This document shows positions 33,870 through 43,237 of a stretch of 64,000 nucleotides of DNA, one piece after another. A model generated the notes under the pieces. It was given only the letters and a program-made list of their open reading frames with translations, made no database searches and was not told the DNA's origin. The DNA is from Rhizosphaericola mali (lineage in GTDB: Bacteria; Bacteroidota; Bacteroidia; Chitinophagales; Chitinophagaceae). Location: assembly GCF_004337365.2 (NCBI RefSeq), contig NZ_CP044016.1, positions 3,596,001 to 3,660,000 on the forward strand, given 5' to 3'. Position numbers and translations under genes: made by a program. Position 1 is the stretch's first letter, and the number at the start of each line of letters is the position of its first letter.

Positions 33870-35417
33870 CTATTTTTTAACATTTTCCGTAGTTGGACTT
33901 GCTGTTTTTTCAGGTCGCATCTGAGGGAAAAATAAAACGTCTTGTATAGAAACTTGATTTGTCAATAGCATGACCAAACGATCAATGCCAATACCGATGC
34001 CAGAAGTTGGCGGCATACCATATTCCAATGCTCTTAAGAAATCTTGATCGATAAACATTGCTTCATCATCACCGCGTTCCAATAATTTTGCTTGTTCTTC
34101 AAATCTTTCTCTTTGGTCAATAGGATCGTTCAATTCGCTATAAGCGTTCGCGATTTCTTTTCCATTAATCATCAATTCAAATCTTTCCACCAAACCTTTT
34201 TTCTCACGATGTTTCTTGGTCAATGGACTCATTTCCACTGGATAATCAATGATAAATGTTGGTTGAATATATTTAGGTTCGGACGTTTCTCCGAATATTT
34301 CATCAATTAATTTACCTTTTCCAATATTTGCGGGAACGTCGATTTTCAAAGTTTTACAAACTTCTCTCAAGCCAGCTTCGTCCATTTCGCTAATGTCAAT
34401 TCCTGTATTTTCTTTGATGGCATCAAATATCGGAAGACGTCTAAATGGCGCTTTGAAACTGATAATTTTGTCTCCAACAGGTACATCTGTCGTTCCATAA
34501 ACGGCAATCGCCAAAGATTCGAATAATTTTTCTGTTGTTTCCATCATCCAGAAATAATCCTTGTAGGCAGTATACCATTCCAATACGGTAAACTCTGGAT
34601 TATGCGTGCGGTCCATACCTTCGTTACGGAAATTTCTACTGAATTCGTACACCCAGTCAAATCCACCAACGATCAATCTTTTCAAATACAGCTCATTGGC
34701 AATACGCAAATACAATGGAATATCCAATGCATTGTGATGCGTGGTAAATGGTCTTGCTGCCGCTCCACCATGTATCGCTTGTAATACTGGCGTATCAACT
34801 TCCAATGCGCCTTGTTCGTTCAAAAACTGACGGATCGTATTGACAATCTTAGTTCTTTTTACAAATGCGTCTTTTGTTTCTGGATTGACGATCAAGTCTA
34901 CATAACGTTGTCTATATCTAAATTCAGGATCGGTAACTGCGTCAAACACATTGCCTTCTTCATCACGTTTTACAACGGGAAGAGGTTTCAATGATTTACC
35001 TAAAAGCGTAATATCTTCTACGTGGATAGAAGTTTCGCCGGTGTGAGTAACGAAGACAAAACCTTTCACACCAATAAAATCACCCAAATCCAAACCATGT
35101 CTTACAACATCATTCCAAAAAGATTTGTCTTCCTCTGGGCACAATTCATCTCTTTTTGCATACAGTTGAATGATACCTTTGGAATCTTGTATTTTGATAA
35201 AGAAAACCTTTCCTTTATTATTTAAACTCATGATACGTCCAGCGACGCATACATTTTTAAATTCTTCTTGTTTTTCCTCTGTGTAATCTCTTTTGATATC
35301 AGCAGAATACGCATTTACCGGATATAATGCAGCTGGATATGGATCATATCCTAGCTCAATTAATTTTTGTAATTTTTCTCTACGAATAATTTCCTGTTCG
35401 GATAATTGTTGACTCAT
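33870..35417 (-). CDS. lysS: Lysyl-tRNA synthetase, class II
   Basis: 515 residues, the normal length. The N-terminal OB-fold anticodon-binding domain is at about residues 55-150 (VCVAGRIMSLNNKGKVFFIK). Class II motifs follow: motif 1 around FVKRTKIVNTIRQFLNEQG, motif 2 FRNEGMDRTHNPEFTVLEWY, and motif 3 GIGIGIDRLVMLLTN. The MSPLTKKHREKKGLVERFEL block is also characteristic. It charges tRNA-Lys in the cytoplasm. The -7 box at 35439-35446 places the transcription start about 15-20 bases before the ATG. Confidence 0.98.
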   Translation of the reverse strand: MSQQLSEQEIIRREKLQKLIELGYDPYPAALYPVNAYSADIKRDYTEEKQEEFKNVCVAGRIMSLNNKGKVFFIKIQDSKGIIQLYAKRDELCPEEDKSFWNDVVRHGLDLGDFIGVKGFVFVTHTGETSIHVEDITLLGKSLKPLPVVKRDEEGNVFDAVTDPEFRYRQRYVDLIVNPETKDAFVKRTKIVNTIRQFLNEQGALEVDTPVLQAIHGGAAARPFTTHHNALDIPLYLRIANELYLKRLIVGGFDWVYEFSRNFRNEGMDRTHNPEFTVLEWYTAYKDYFWMMETTEKLFESLAIAVYGTTDVPVGDKIISFKAPFRRLPIFDAIKENTGIDISEMDEAGLREVCKTLKIDVPANIGKGKLIDEIFGETSEPKYIQPTFIIDYPVEMSPLTKKHREKKGLVERFELMINGKEIANAYSELNDPIDQRERFEEQAKLLERGDDEAMFIDQDFLRALEYGMPPTSGIGIGIDRLVMLLTNQVSIQDVLFFPQMRPEKTASPTTENVKK

Positions 35418-35438
35418 ATTTTTAAATTATAAGGACGG

Positions 35439-35446
35439 CAAAGGTA
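35439..35446 (-). promoter_or_regulatory. -7 promoter box of lysS (TACCTTTG)
   Basis: The box and the following bases, TACCTTTGCCGTCC, are identical to those of rpsT (53265-53272 region). Confidence 0.65.
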
Positions 35447-35572
35447 CAAAAGTTAGGCTTTACTTTTTGGATGAATTAAATGGATTTTAATTGATAGATT
35501 TAGCTGTTTATTTTTAAGAAAGATTACTTCAGTTAATTACTGACATTTAGCGACAGATGTATTTACTTAAAT

Positions 35573-35602
35573 AAAAAAACTCCCGAATATTTCGGGAGTT
35601 TC
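35573..35602 (-). terminator. Terminator after the Bax-inhibitor-1 gene
   Basis: AAACTCCCGAA-ATA-TTCGGGAGTTTTTTT on the minus strand, about 20 bases past the stop. Confidence 0.8.
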
Positions 35603-35620
35603 AAACTTATTTCAGAAAGA

Positions 35621-36388
35621 TTAATTTCTACTATTTCCAAATAGGCGGATCATCAATTTCAAAATTTCTACATATAACCACACAATGGTTACCATTAAGC
35701 CAAAGGCACAATACCATTCCATAAATTTGGGCGCACCCATTGCACTGCCTTGATCGATCATGTCAAAATCTAATATCAAATTCATAGCCGCAATGACGAT
35801 TACCAATAAGGACAATCCGATTCCCAATGCACTGCTATTGTACATAAATGGAAGATTGACATGGAACAAATTTAGAATCATCGCAATGCCATAAAACAAT
35901 GCAACGCCAAGTGTTGCAGAGATAATCGTAGATTTAAGTTTTTCCGTGGGTTTAATGATTTTAAAACTATACAAGAAAAACATCACAATTGCTACTGCAA
36001 AAGTTAATCCTATCGCTTGAAATATCACATTGGGCGCTTTTTTGGCCAATGCAGCATTAACAAGTACAGAAATACCACCTAAAAATAAACCTTCCAAAAG
36101 ACTATAAATAGGGGAAATGTATTTTGCTGTTTGGGGTTTAAATGACATCACAATGGCACAAATAAAACCACCAATTGCACCTACCCACATCAAGGTATTC
36201 ATTGTATCTAAACGGTATGCACCATACAAATTCCATGAGTAAATAGCTCCGGCAATCACTAAAAATAGAAGTAAACCAAATTTGGACATCGTACCTTTTA
36301 CGGTCATTGTTCCAGAATCTTGCGTTTCGATTGATTTTTGAAAAATCTTATCAGAAAGTGCTGGGTTTCCTGATTTAAATAAAGCCAT
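35621..36388 (-). CDS. Bax inhibitor-1/YccA family membrane protein
   Basis: 255 residues. Seven membrane helices after a soluble N-terminus (MALFKSGNPALSDKIFQKSI). The IDQGSAMGAPKFMEWYCAFG stretch near the C-terminus with the last helix LMVTIVWLYVEILKLMIRLF matches the Bacteroidota YccA-type BI-1 group; the conserved pair of Asp near the end of BI-1 proteins is approximated by DFDMIDQG. Members are pH-regulated calcium-leak channels or proteolysis modulators. Monocistronic with its own terminator. Confidence 0.92.
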   Translation of the reverse strand: MALFKSGNPALSDKIFQKSIETQDSGTMTVKGTMSKFGLLLFLVIAGAIYSWNLYGAYRLDTMNTLMWVGAIGGFICAIVMSFKPQTAKYISPIYSLLEGLFLGGISVLVNAALAKKAPNVIFQAIGLTFAVAIVMFFLYSFKIIKPTEKLKSTIISATLGVALFYGIAMILNLFHVNLPFMYNSSALGIGLSLLVIVIAAMNLILDFDMIDQGSAMGAPKFMEWYCAFGLMVTIVWLYVEILKLMIRLFGNSRN

Positions 36389-36449
36389 AATTTTTGTTTT
36401 TGTCTAAGTAAAAATAATGTTTTCTTTGAAATCTTTTTTGTTAAAATCC

Positions 36450-37337
36450 CTATTTGAGAAATCCTGGATAATGATCTGCCGTTTCATACACATATTCTGG
36501 ATGTGCTTTTTGCAAAATTTGAATCATCGTAACCAGTGAATCTTTATAATTAGGCAAATGAAACAAGCGATCATGTGAAAGCATTACAACGGTATTCTTT
36601 CGATGACCATGATTGTTTTCCATCGCGTATATAATAGCATTTGCCATTGCCTGCGCACTTTGGACCGGTACTTGACCACTTCCATGTGGGTTTCTTTTGA
36701 AATGCCACTCCACATCCCAACCCATAACTTTTGCTCCAGTAGAGTCAAATAATTTGCACAAAGGCTTTACTAGTGGCGCTGCAGTGATGTGAGAGGAATC
36801 TAATACCCATGCGTCATTTCCAGGAAGACGCATGATCTTATGTGTCGCTTTCAAGCTTTCTTCTGCCTTCATAAAATCATTCAATGCCAAATAAGGATGA
36901 TGATAAAAGTTGAAATAACGATCATTGAAGGCATGTGTATAGCTATGGTTGGCTAGTAATGTATTAGGATAGCTGCTGCGAATTGTATCTACAACACTTG
37001 TCAATGATTTTGCAAATGTTTCGTGCAAACCTACCATGAAAAAAGTAGCTTTCACTCCTGTTTCTTCTATTGCATGATAGACTTCCATCGTGCCGGGTTG
37101 AGGACCATCGTCAAAAGTTAAAAACACATATTTTTTTGTAGAATCGTATTGAAAATTGGAAATAGTCTTTTTGGTCGTATCTCCCCCATTCTTTATATCA
37201 CTGTTTCTAATTTCAGCCAAAGTGCTATCGACATTTTTAGGAGAATTACTGTTGTTATTGCATGCGCTTAAGTAGGCTCCAATGCACAACATTAATATGG
37301 AATTCATTACAAGGGTTGTGGTATTTTTAAAATACAT
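36450..37337 (-). CDS. Polysaccharide deacetylase family lipoprotein
   Basis: 295 residues. Lipobox LSAC gives lipidated Cys26, so it is attached to a membrane facing the periplasm or surface. NodB-homology motif 1 is VFLTFDDGPQPGT (Asp76, Asp77) and motif 2 is LANHSYTHAFND (His131, His135), the zinc ligands. A late HDRLFHLPNYKDSL supplies the final motif. It probably N-deacetylates a cell-wall or extracellular amino sugar polymer. It lies 67 bases past rnc on the same strand with no terminator between, so it may be co-transcribed. Confidence 0.9.
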   Translation of the reverse strand: MYFKNTTTLVMNSILMLCIGAYLSACNNNSNSPKNVDSTLAEIRNSDIKNGGDTTKKTISNFQYDSTKKYVFLTFDDGPQPGTMEVYHAIEETGVKATFFMVGLHETFAKSLTSVVDTIRSSYPNTLLANHSYTHAFNDRYFNFYHHPYLALNDFMKAEESLKATHKIMRLPGNDAWVLDSSHITAAPLVKPLCKLFDSTGAKVMGWDVEWHFKRNPHGSGQVPVQSAQAMANAIIYAMENNHGHRKNTVVMLSHDRLFHLPNYKDSLVTMIQILQKAHPEYVYETADHYPGFLK

Positions 37338-37404
37338 TTTTTGATATTTGGGATGCTAAGTTAGGTGTAATTATGAAATAGGTCTATATATAATTAAATA
37401 AATA

Positions 37405-38118
37405 TCAAATATTTAAATTCTCGATTGCCATAATTGCGGCAGCTTCACTTGCTTCTTTTTTGCTAAATCCTAATCCTTTGCCCATTTCCACGTCGTCGAT
37501 GGTCACAGACATACTAAATTGGCGTCGACCTCCATGAAATTCTTCATTCAAAATTTGAAAAGCGACTTGTTTATTGTTTTTGGCCGCCCAGCCCAAAAGT
37601 TTGTTTTTTTGATTGTATTCTGAATTTTCTAATTCATCTACAAAAAGAAAAGGAGTGATAATTTTTTTTATTATCCACTTTTGCGTAGCATTATAACCTT
37701 TATCCAAATACACAGCACCAATTACAGCTTCTAGCGTATTGCCAAAAATCTGGCTTCTTCTTAAGTGGTGATCCGATTTATTAAACTGTGTCAAATGATT
37801 AAGCCCCATTTTGATAGCGATTTCATTCATTTGATTTCTATTGACCATTTTGCTACGCATTTCAGTCAAAAACCCCTCATCCTTGAATGGATAATGTTTA
37901 AATAAATAATCTGCTACCACAGAGCCGAAAATAGCATCTCCTAAATATTCCAATCGTTCATTGTTTTCCGCAATTTTGTCATTGATTGAGCGGTGGATCA
38001 ATGCACGAGTATATATGGCTTTATTGCCCAATGAAATCCCTAATGCATTGCTGAGGGCAACGTCATCGGTGTTTTTGTCGGAATTCCATTTTCCCCAGAT
38101 ATTTTTTATAAAGCTCAC
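37405..38118 (-). CDS. rnc: Ribonuclease III
   Basis: Cleaves double-stranded RNA, including rRNA precursors. 237 residues. The signature is NERLEYLGDAIFGSVVADYL, holding the Mg-binding acidic residues; a second acidic cluster is in NTLEAVIGAVYLDKGYNATQ (Glu and Asp). The C-terminal dsRNA-binding domain spans about residues 165-237 with NKLLGWAAKNNKQVAFQILN and FSKKEASEAAAIMAI. It follows fabF, as in most Bacteroidota genomes, but a terminator hairpin lies between them. Confidence 0.96.
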   Translation of the reverse strand: MSFIKNIWGKWNSDKNTDDVALSNALGISLGNKAIYTRALIHRSINDKIAENNERLEYLGDAIFGSVVADYLFKHYPFKDEGFLTEMRSKMVNRNQMNEIAIKMGLNHLTQFNKSDHHLRRSQIFGNTLEAVIGAVYLDKGYNATQKWIIKKIITPFLFVDELENSEYNQKNKLLGWAAKNNKQVAFQILNEEFHGGRRQFSMSVTIDDVEMGKGLGFSKKEASEAAAIMAIENLNI

Positions 38119-38124
38119 AGTATT

Positions 38125-38163
38125 AAATAAAAAAGTCCATTACACACAAGCGTTGCAATGGAC
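38125..38163 (-). terminator. Terminator after fabF
   Basis: GTCCATT-(15-base loop)-AATGGAC followed by TTTTTTATTT on the minus strand. Confidence 0.65.
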
Positions 38164-38184
38164 GATTAAAACTTTTTTTGAAAA

Positions 38185-39438
38185 CTAGGCTTTGTATTTT
38201 TTTACAATAATTGCCGCGTTGTGTCCGCCAAAGCCAAATGTATTACTTAAAGCTGCATTCACTGTACGTTTTTGCGCTTTGTTAAATGTGAAATTCAATT
38301 TCGGATCCAATGTATCATCATCTGTAAAATGATTAATTGTTGGAGGTACTATATCATTAATTACTGCCATAACACAAGCTACAGCCTCAACAACTCCAGC
38401 AGCACCTATACAATGTCCTGTCATGGATTTAGTAGAACTGATATTTAAATTATATGCATGTTCACCAAAAACTTTTTGTATCGCTTTTACCTCACCTCCA
38501 TCACCTAAAGGAGTTGATGTCCCATGCGTGTTTATATAGTCAATATCAGTAGGTACCATTCCCGCATCCGCTAAAGCGGCATTCATAACGTTTTGTGCTC
38601 CAAGACCTTCTGGATGAGGTGCAGTAATATGATATGCATCAGCAGATGCACCACCTCCTGCAACTTCACAATAGATTTTAGCACCTCTAGCTAACGCGTG
38701 ATCTAATGTCTCCATTACGACGATCGCACCAGCCTCTCCCATAACAAACCCATCTCTATCTTTATCATAAGGACGGCTCGCTGTTTTTGGATCATCGTTT
38801 CTTTCACTCATTGCATGCATTGATGTGAATCCCCCAATAGCAGCCTCTGTAATCACAGCTTCACTACCCCCAGAAAGGATAATATCCGCTTTTCCAAGAC
38901 GGAGCATATCAAAAGCGTCAACCATTGCGTTGGTACTACTAGCACATGCACTAACAGTAGAATAATTAGGTCCTCTTAAATTATGTCTCATTGAAACTAA
39001 TCCAGGAGCCATATCCAATATCATCTTTGGGATAAAGAAAGGACTAAAACGTGGCGTTCCATCTCCTTTTGCAAAATCAATTATCTCTTGTTGGAGTGTA
39101 GGAAGACCACCAATACCACTTCCTAAAATAACCCCAACCCTATCAGGATTAATATTTTCTTTATTAAGACCCGCATCTTGCATTGCTTGATCACTAGCAA
39201 CTACGGCTAACTGAGCAAAACGATCCATTTTACGTGCTTCTTTCCTATCGATAAAGTCTGTTGGATTGAAGTTTTTCACTTCACAAGCAAATCGAGTCTT
39301 GAATTTTGATGCGTCAAATAGAGTAATAACATCTGCGCCCGAAACGCCGTTTATCAATCCATTCCAATATTCATCCAAATTGTTACCTATCGGTGTTAAA
39401 GCTCCAATACCAGTAATTACTACCCTTTTAAGCTGCAT
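38185..39438 (-). CDS. fabF: Beta-ketoacyl-[acyl-carrier-protein] synthase II
   Basis: Elongates acyl-ACP with malonyl-ACP in type II fatty acid synthesis. 417 residues. The Cys-His-His triad is clear: Cys in VSACASSTNAMVDAFD, His in INTHGTSTPLGDGGEVKAI, His in STKSMTGHCIGAAGVVEAVA. N-terminal MQLKRVVITGIGALTPIGNN and the C-terminal NTFGFGGHNAAIIVKKY are diagnostic. It follows acpP by 102 bases. Confidence 0.98.
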   Translation of the reverse strand: MQLKRVVITGIGALTPIGNNLDEYWNGLINGVSGADVITLFDASKFKTRFACEVKNFNPTDFIDRKEARKMDRFAQLAVVASDQAMQDAGLNKENINPDRVGVILGSGIGGLPTLQQEIIDFAKGDGTPRFSPFFIPKMILDMAPGLVSMRHNLRGPNYSTVSACASSTNAMVDAFDMLRLGKADIILSGGSEAVITEAAIGGFTSMHAMSERNDDPKTASRPYDKDRDGFVMGEAGAIVVMETLDHALARGAKIYCEVAGGGASADAYHITAPHPEGLGAQNVMNAALADAGMVPTDIDYINTHGTSTPLGDGGEVKAIQKVFGEHAYNLNISSTKSMTGHCIGAAGVVEAVACVMAVINDIVPPTINHFTDDDTLDPKLNFTFNKAQKRTVNAALSNTFGFGGHNAAIIVKKYKA

Positions 39439-39480
39439 AATATTTTAATACTACAATTACGATTCTTTGTAAGATATAAA

Positions 39481-39513
39481 TCCGCCTACGAGTTTATATA
39501 ACCAGCAGACGGA
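39481..39513 (-). other. Stem-loop between acpP and fabF
   Basis: TCCGTCTGC and GTAGGCGGA pair over 9 bp (two G-U), loop of 15 bases, no T-run. It may lower read-through or protect the acpP message, whose product is needed in excess. Confidence 0.35.
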
Positions 39514-39540
39514 CATATTGTTTTCGAAAATCGAAAAAAA

Positions 39541-39777
39541 TTATTTGGCGTGTTCTTCCAAATAAGAAACCGCTTGACCAACAGTTGTGATGGTTTCAGC
39601 TTGTTCGTCTGGAATAGAAATGTTAAATTCTTTTTCGAATTCCATAATTAATTCTACGGTATCCAATGAATCTGCGCCTAAGTCATTTGTAAAAGACGCT
39701 TCATTAGTTACTTCTGATTCTTCTACACCTAACTTGTCAACAATAATTTTTTTAACTTTTGCTGCGATGTCTGACAT
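39541..39777 (-). CDS. acpP: Acyl carrier protein
   Basis: 78 residues, acidic. The phosphopantetheine serine is in [40 protein letters not shown] at the start is the helix-1 region. It carries growing acyl chains and is first in acpP-fabF. A -7-like box TATTTTTG lies at 39802-39809. Confidence 0.98.
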   Translation of the reverse strand: MSDIAAKVKKIIVDKLGVEESEVTNEASFTNDLGADSLDTVELIMEFEKEFNISIPDEQAETITTVGQAVSYLEEHAK

Positions 39778-39801
39778 TGTAAATAAGTTTAGTTACAGCC
39801 G

Positions 39802-39809
39802 CAAAAATA
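39802..39809 (-). promoter_or_regulatory. Candidate -7 box of acpP (TATTTTTG)
   Basis: TAnnTTTG match 24 bases upstream of the acpP ATG; no clear -33 element. Confidence 0.4.
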
Positions 39810-39931
39810 TAATTTTTCGATTATACACCATAATCTAATTGTTTTTTGTAGCTTTATTATGGAAAAAATTATTTTAAATTATTGATTATCAATATTTTAA
39901 AATATTAATGAAATATTTTTTTTGTCTAAAT

Positions 39932-40366
39932 ATGGAACTAATTTTTAAGATTTTTGAATATAATAGCCCCGATTATGTGCAACAAGTCGCATTAAGATCG
40001 GCAGTTTTAAGAGCGCCTTTGGGTTTGAAATTTTCGCCTGCTGATTTGGAAAAAGATGCGGAAAATATAATGTTTGGCGCATTTTTAGACAATGAGATTC
40101 TCGGTTGTTGTCAGTTTAAAATCTTGAATGAAACTCAAGTTCAATTAAGACAAATGGCGGTAGATCCGGCTATTCAAGGACAAAGTATAGGACGTAGATT
40201 AGTTGCGTATGCAGAGGAGTATGCGAAAAGACATAGATATAAATGTATCGAATTACATGCACGCAAAGTAGCGATGTTATTTTACCAAAAGTTAGGATAT
40301 ATGGCTGTGGGAGAAGAATTTGAAGAAGTAGGCATTCCACATTTTTGTATGGAAAAACAATTGTAA
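39932..40366 (+). CDS. GNAT family N-acetyltransferase
   Basis: 144 residues from the ATG at 39932 (MELIFKIFEYNSPDYVQQ); eight more codons lie upstream of it in frame but are poorly supported. The acetyl-CoA site is VQLRQMAVDPAIQGQSIGRR (the Q/RxxGxG/A pattern as QGQSIGR) and the following helix is LVAYAEEYAKRHRYKCIELH. The tail FYQKLGYMAVGEEFEEVGIP is common in GNAT proteins of the ElaA type. The substrate is unknown. It diverges from acpP and converges on the YcxB-like gene. Confidence 0.88.
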   Translation: MELIFKIFEYNSPDYVQQVALRSAVLRAPLGLKFSPADLEKDAENIMFGAFLDNEILGCCQFKILNETQVQLRQMAVDPAIQGQSIGRRLVAYAEEYAKRHRYKCIELHARKVAMLFYQKLGYMAVGEEFEEVGIPHFCMEKQL

Positions 40367-40370
40367 TTAT

Positions 40371-40411
40371 AAAAAGAAACCCTTCCAATTGAATTGAAAG
40401 GGTTTCTTTTT
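40371..40411. terminator. Bidirectional terminator between GNAT and YcxB-like genes
   Basis: AAAAAGAAACCCTT and AAGGGTTTCTTTTT form the main stem, extended by CAATT/AATTG in the loop. Confidence 0.85.
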
Positions 40412-40895
40412 ATTTAACTTTTTCTCTGATAATATTTTCTGCAACTAATTTTTTAAATTCTCCGACCTCGTTGGCAGGTACTGCATCTTTTGGTATGAGA
40501 AAAAATGACCTTGAACTAAAATATAAATGATAAAAATTGGGACTTTCAAAATAACTTGAAAAACTTGGCCACGTCCATTCTCCTTGCTTCCCATCCATCG
40601 CTATAGTTAATCCATTTTTATTAACTGTCAGTTCCAATTCTTGTTTGAATATTGGGCTTTTGGAATAAATATATCTTGGCAAAACCATCCAAATAACAAT
40701 CATCAAAATCATCCAAAGAAAAGCACTCAATAAAAAAGGTAATGGTTGGACTTTTTTTAAATAAAATAAGATGGCAGAGATTACCGCAAAGACATTAATA
40801 ACAATTAGTAATATTTTAATCTCAGGACGAGAGATGAAATGATATCTCAAACCTTGAATAACTTTATTTTTCTGAAAAGTAAAGGAAAATTGCAT
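40410..40895 (-). CDS. YcxB-like membrane protein
   Basis: 161 residues. Two adjacent transmembrane helices at about 28-46 and 49-72 follow a short N-terminus (MQFSFTFQKNKVIQGLRYHF). The C-terminal soluble part has LTVNKNGLTIAMDGKQGEWT, WPSFSSYFESPNFYHLYFSS and FFLIPKDAVP, the pattern of the YcxB-like C-terminal domain. Function unknown. Confidence 0.7.
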   Translation of the reverse strand: MQFSFTFQKNKVIQGLRYHFISRPEIKILLIVINVFAVISAILFYLKKVQPLPFLLSAFLWMILMIVIWMVLPRYIYSKSPIFKQELELTVNKNGLTIAMDGKQGEWTWPSFSSYFESPNFYHLYFSSRSFFLIPKDAVPANEVGEFKKLVAENIIREKVK

Positions 40896-41066
40896 ATATG
40901 AGTCTTTTGCTGTTTTGGGCGCAAATGTATAGAATATGTAAGGATTTTAAAGGCGGATATATTTGTTAGTTATTAACGGTTGGTTTTATTATATTAATTT
41001 ACATTTGTTCATATTCACTTATCAAATCCATTATTGGTAATTAATTTAAAAATAAAAAGTACAAAA

Positions 41067-43010
41067 ATGAAAAAATCCGCCGTTTTGTTGGCAGGATTAT
41101 TTGTATCTTCTGCAATTTCAGGCTTTGCACAAGATAGCAAGTATGATCAACATGAAGCATTTGACCCCACATTCTACACTACCAATGGCAATGAATTTAG
41201 AAGTGCAATTGGCGCACCTGGTCCTAAATATTGGCAAAACAAGGTCAATTATGATATCAATGTTAAGCTTGATACAACAAAAAAGCATATTGATGGAAGT
41301 GTAAATATCGATTATACAAATAACAGTCCAGATGATCTTGCTTATGTATGGTTGCAACTGGATCAAAACATCAAGAAAAAAGAATCTCGCGCGCAAGCAA
41401 CTAGTCCAGTTACCGGCGGGAGATTTGCCAATACTGAATTTACCAATGGTGATGAAATCAAATCTGTAACCATAAAATTAGGAGGTAAATCATATAAAGC
41501 AGATTATATCATTACAGATACGAGGATGCAGATTATTTTACCAAGTTCATTAAAGGGCAATGGAGGTAAATTAGAATTAGCTATTGAATATGGCTTTACA
41601 GTTCCATTTGATGGCACGGACAGAATGGGTATGATGCCTACAAAAAATGGATTGATCTACGAAGTCGCACAATGGTATCCAAGGATGTGTACATATGATG
41701 ATGTATTGGGTTGGAATACATTACCCTACCTAGGAGCTGGTGAATTTTATTTGGAATACGGAAATATAAAATATACCATCACAGCACCATCCGATTTAAT
41801 TATTGTTGGTTCTGGAAAATTATTGAATCCAACAGAAGTATTAACAGCACAACAACAAAAGCAATTAGCAAAAGCAGCAAATAGCGATGTAACTGTGATG
41901 ATTCATTCTTTGGAAGATGTACAAAAGGGTGCAGATAAAATGAACAAAAATTCCTTAACATGGAAATTTGAATGTGATGAGACGCGCGATGTTGCCTTTG
42001 CCGCATCTAAAGCATTTATCTGGGACGCTGCAAGAATAAATTTGCCTAGTGGAAAGAAAATTTTAGCACAATCTGTATACCCAGAAGAAGCAAATACAGA
42101 CAATGGATATAAAAGAAGTACAGAATTTACCAAAAAGTCTATTGAATTAAGCTCTCGTTGGTATGAATTTACATATCCATCTGCGACCAATGTCGGAGGT
42201 ATCGTTAATGGCATGGAATATCCTGGTATTGTATTTTGTGGATCAAAAGCAGAAGGTGGACGCCTTTGGGGAGTAATTAATCACGAGTTTGGACATAATT
42301 GGTTTCCAATGATTGTAGGCTCAAATGAACGAAAATATGCATGGATGGATGAAGGTTTCAACACATTTATCAATGGAGTAGATACCAAAGATTTTAATAA
42401 AGGAGAATTTTATAAACCGCAAGATGTCCAAAGGATGGCAAAAATGGTATTTTCCCAAAATGCAGAGAAATTATTTTCTTATCCGGATCAAATACAACCA
42501 TTTCAATTAGGAAATACAGCCTATTATAAACCGGCCTTAGGTTTAAATTTATTGAGAGAAAAAATTATTGGAGAGCAAAGATTTGATTATGCATTTAAAC
42601 AATATGTAAAAACTTGGGCATTTAAACACCCAACCCCTTACGACTTTTTCCACACGATCGAAAATGCAGCTGGAGAAGATTTAAGTTGGTTTTGGAAGGG
42701 ATGGTTTTACAATAATTGGAAATTGGATCAAGCCGTCAAAAACATTTCATATGTCGATAATGATGTAGCAAAAGGGGCATTAATTACTATCGAAAATTTA
42801 GAAAAATTACCAATGCCCGTAGAAATTGCTATCACGGATGCCAATGATAAAACTGAAACAATCCAACTTCCTGTAGAAATTTGGCAAAGAGGTTCTACTT
42901 GGAAATTCTTGTATCCATCAACAACAACATTAAAAAAAGTTGAAATTGATCCAAAACATGAATTTCCAGATGTAAATCCTGCGAATAATGTTTGGAACGC
43001 AACGAATTAA
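41067..43010 (+). CDS. M1 family metallopeptidase (secreted aminopeptidase)
   Basis: 647 residues from the ATG at 41067, which gives a normal signal peptide ([20 protein letters not shown], cleavage after AQ); eleven codons upstream are rejected. The N-terminal beta domain runs to about 260. The thermolysin-like zinc site is HEFGHNW (His406, Glu407, His410) with the third ligand Glu429 in WMDEGFN, 18 residues after His410. A GAMEN-type exopeptidase loop is seen as NGMEYPG. It should release N-terminal amino acids from peptides in the periplasm. Monocistronic with a strong terminator. Confidence 0.92.
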   Translation: MKKSAVLLAGLFVSSAISGFAQDSKYDQHEAFDPTFYTTNGNEFRSAIGAPGPKYWQNKVNYDINVKLDTTKKHIDGSVNIDYTNNSPDDLAYVWLQLDQNIKKKESRAQATSPVTGGRFANTEFTNGDEIKSVTIKLGGKSYKADYIITDTRMQIILPSSLKGNGGKLELAIEYGFTVPFDGTDRMGMMPTKNGLIYEVAQWYPRMCTYDDVLGWNTLPYLGAGEFYLEYGNIKYTITAPSDLIIVGSGKLLNPTEVLTAQQQKQLAKAANSDVTVMIHSLEDVQKGADKMNKNSLTWKFECDETRDVAFAASKAFIWDAARINLPSGKKILAQSVYPEEANTDNGYKRSTEFTKKSIELSSRWYEFTYPSATNVGGIVNGMEYPGIVFCGSKAEGGRLWGVINHEFGHNWFPMIVGSNERKYAWMDEGFNTFINGVDTKDFNKGEFYKPQDVQRMAKMVFSQNAEKLFSYPDQIQPFQLGNTAYYKPALGLNLLREKIIGEQRFDYAFKQYVKTWAFKHPTPYDFFHTIENAAGEDLSWFWKGWFYNNWKLDQAVKNISYVDNDVAKGALITIENLEKLPMPVEIAITDANDKTETIQLPVEIWQRGSTWKFLYPSTTTLKKVEIDPKHEFPDVNPANNVWNATN

Positions 43011-43020
43011 TTAACCTCAA

Positions 43021-43072
43021 TTTAATAAAAAAGCGCGGAGTGAATACATTCACTCCGCGCTTTTTTATTAAA
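43021..43072 (+). terminator. Terminator after the M1 peptidase gene
   Basis: AAAAAAGCGCGGAGTGAAT and ATTCACTCCGCGCTTTTTT, a 19-bp perfect stem, the strongest in the window, inside a longer TTTAAT...ATTAAA inverted repeat. Confidence 0.9.
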
Positions 43073-43168
43073 TTGAATATTAAAATAAAAAATATATATA
43101 TATTTAAAATTATTTAAAATGTTTTGTTAACTTAGACAAGAATATTTCGAACTATTACTGTGAAGACA

Positions 43169-43188
43169 ATGGCATTGTACCGTGCCAT
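43169..43188. promoter_or_regulatory. Palindrome upstream of susC-like gene
   Basis: ATGGCA-TTGTACCG-TGCCAT, a 6-bp inverted repeat with 8-base spacer, 50 bases before the susC-like start. It could be a repressor operator or part of the promoter. Confidence 0.3.
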
Positions 43189-43237
43189 AATTGAATTGGA
43201 TCACCATTATTAATTTTTTTGATTACTTAAATTCTAA

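Noticed and set aside
39908-39931. Upstream ATG for the GNAT gene
   Set aside because: The eight extra residues (MKYFFCLN) are unlike GNAT starts and the second ATG fits the family better.
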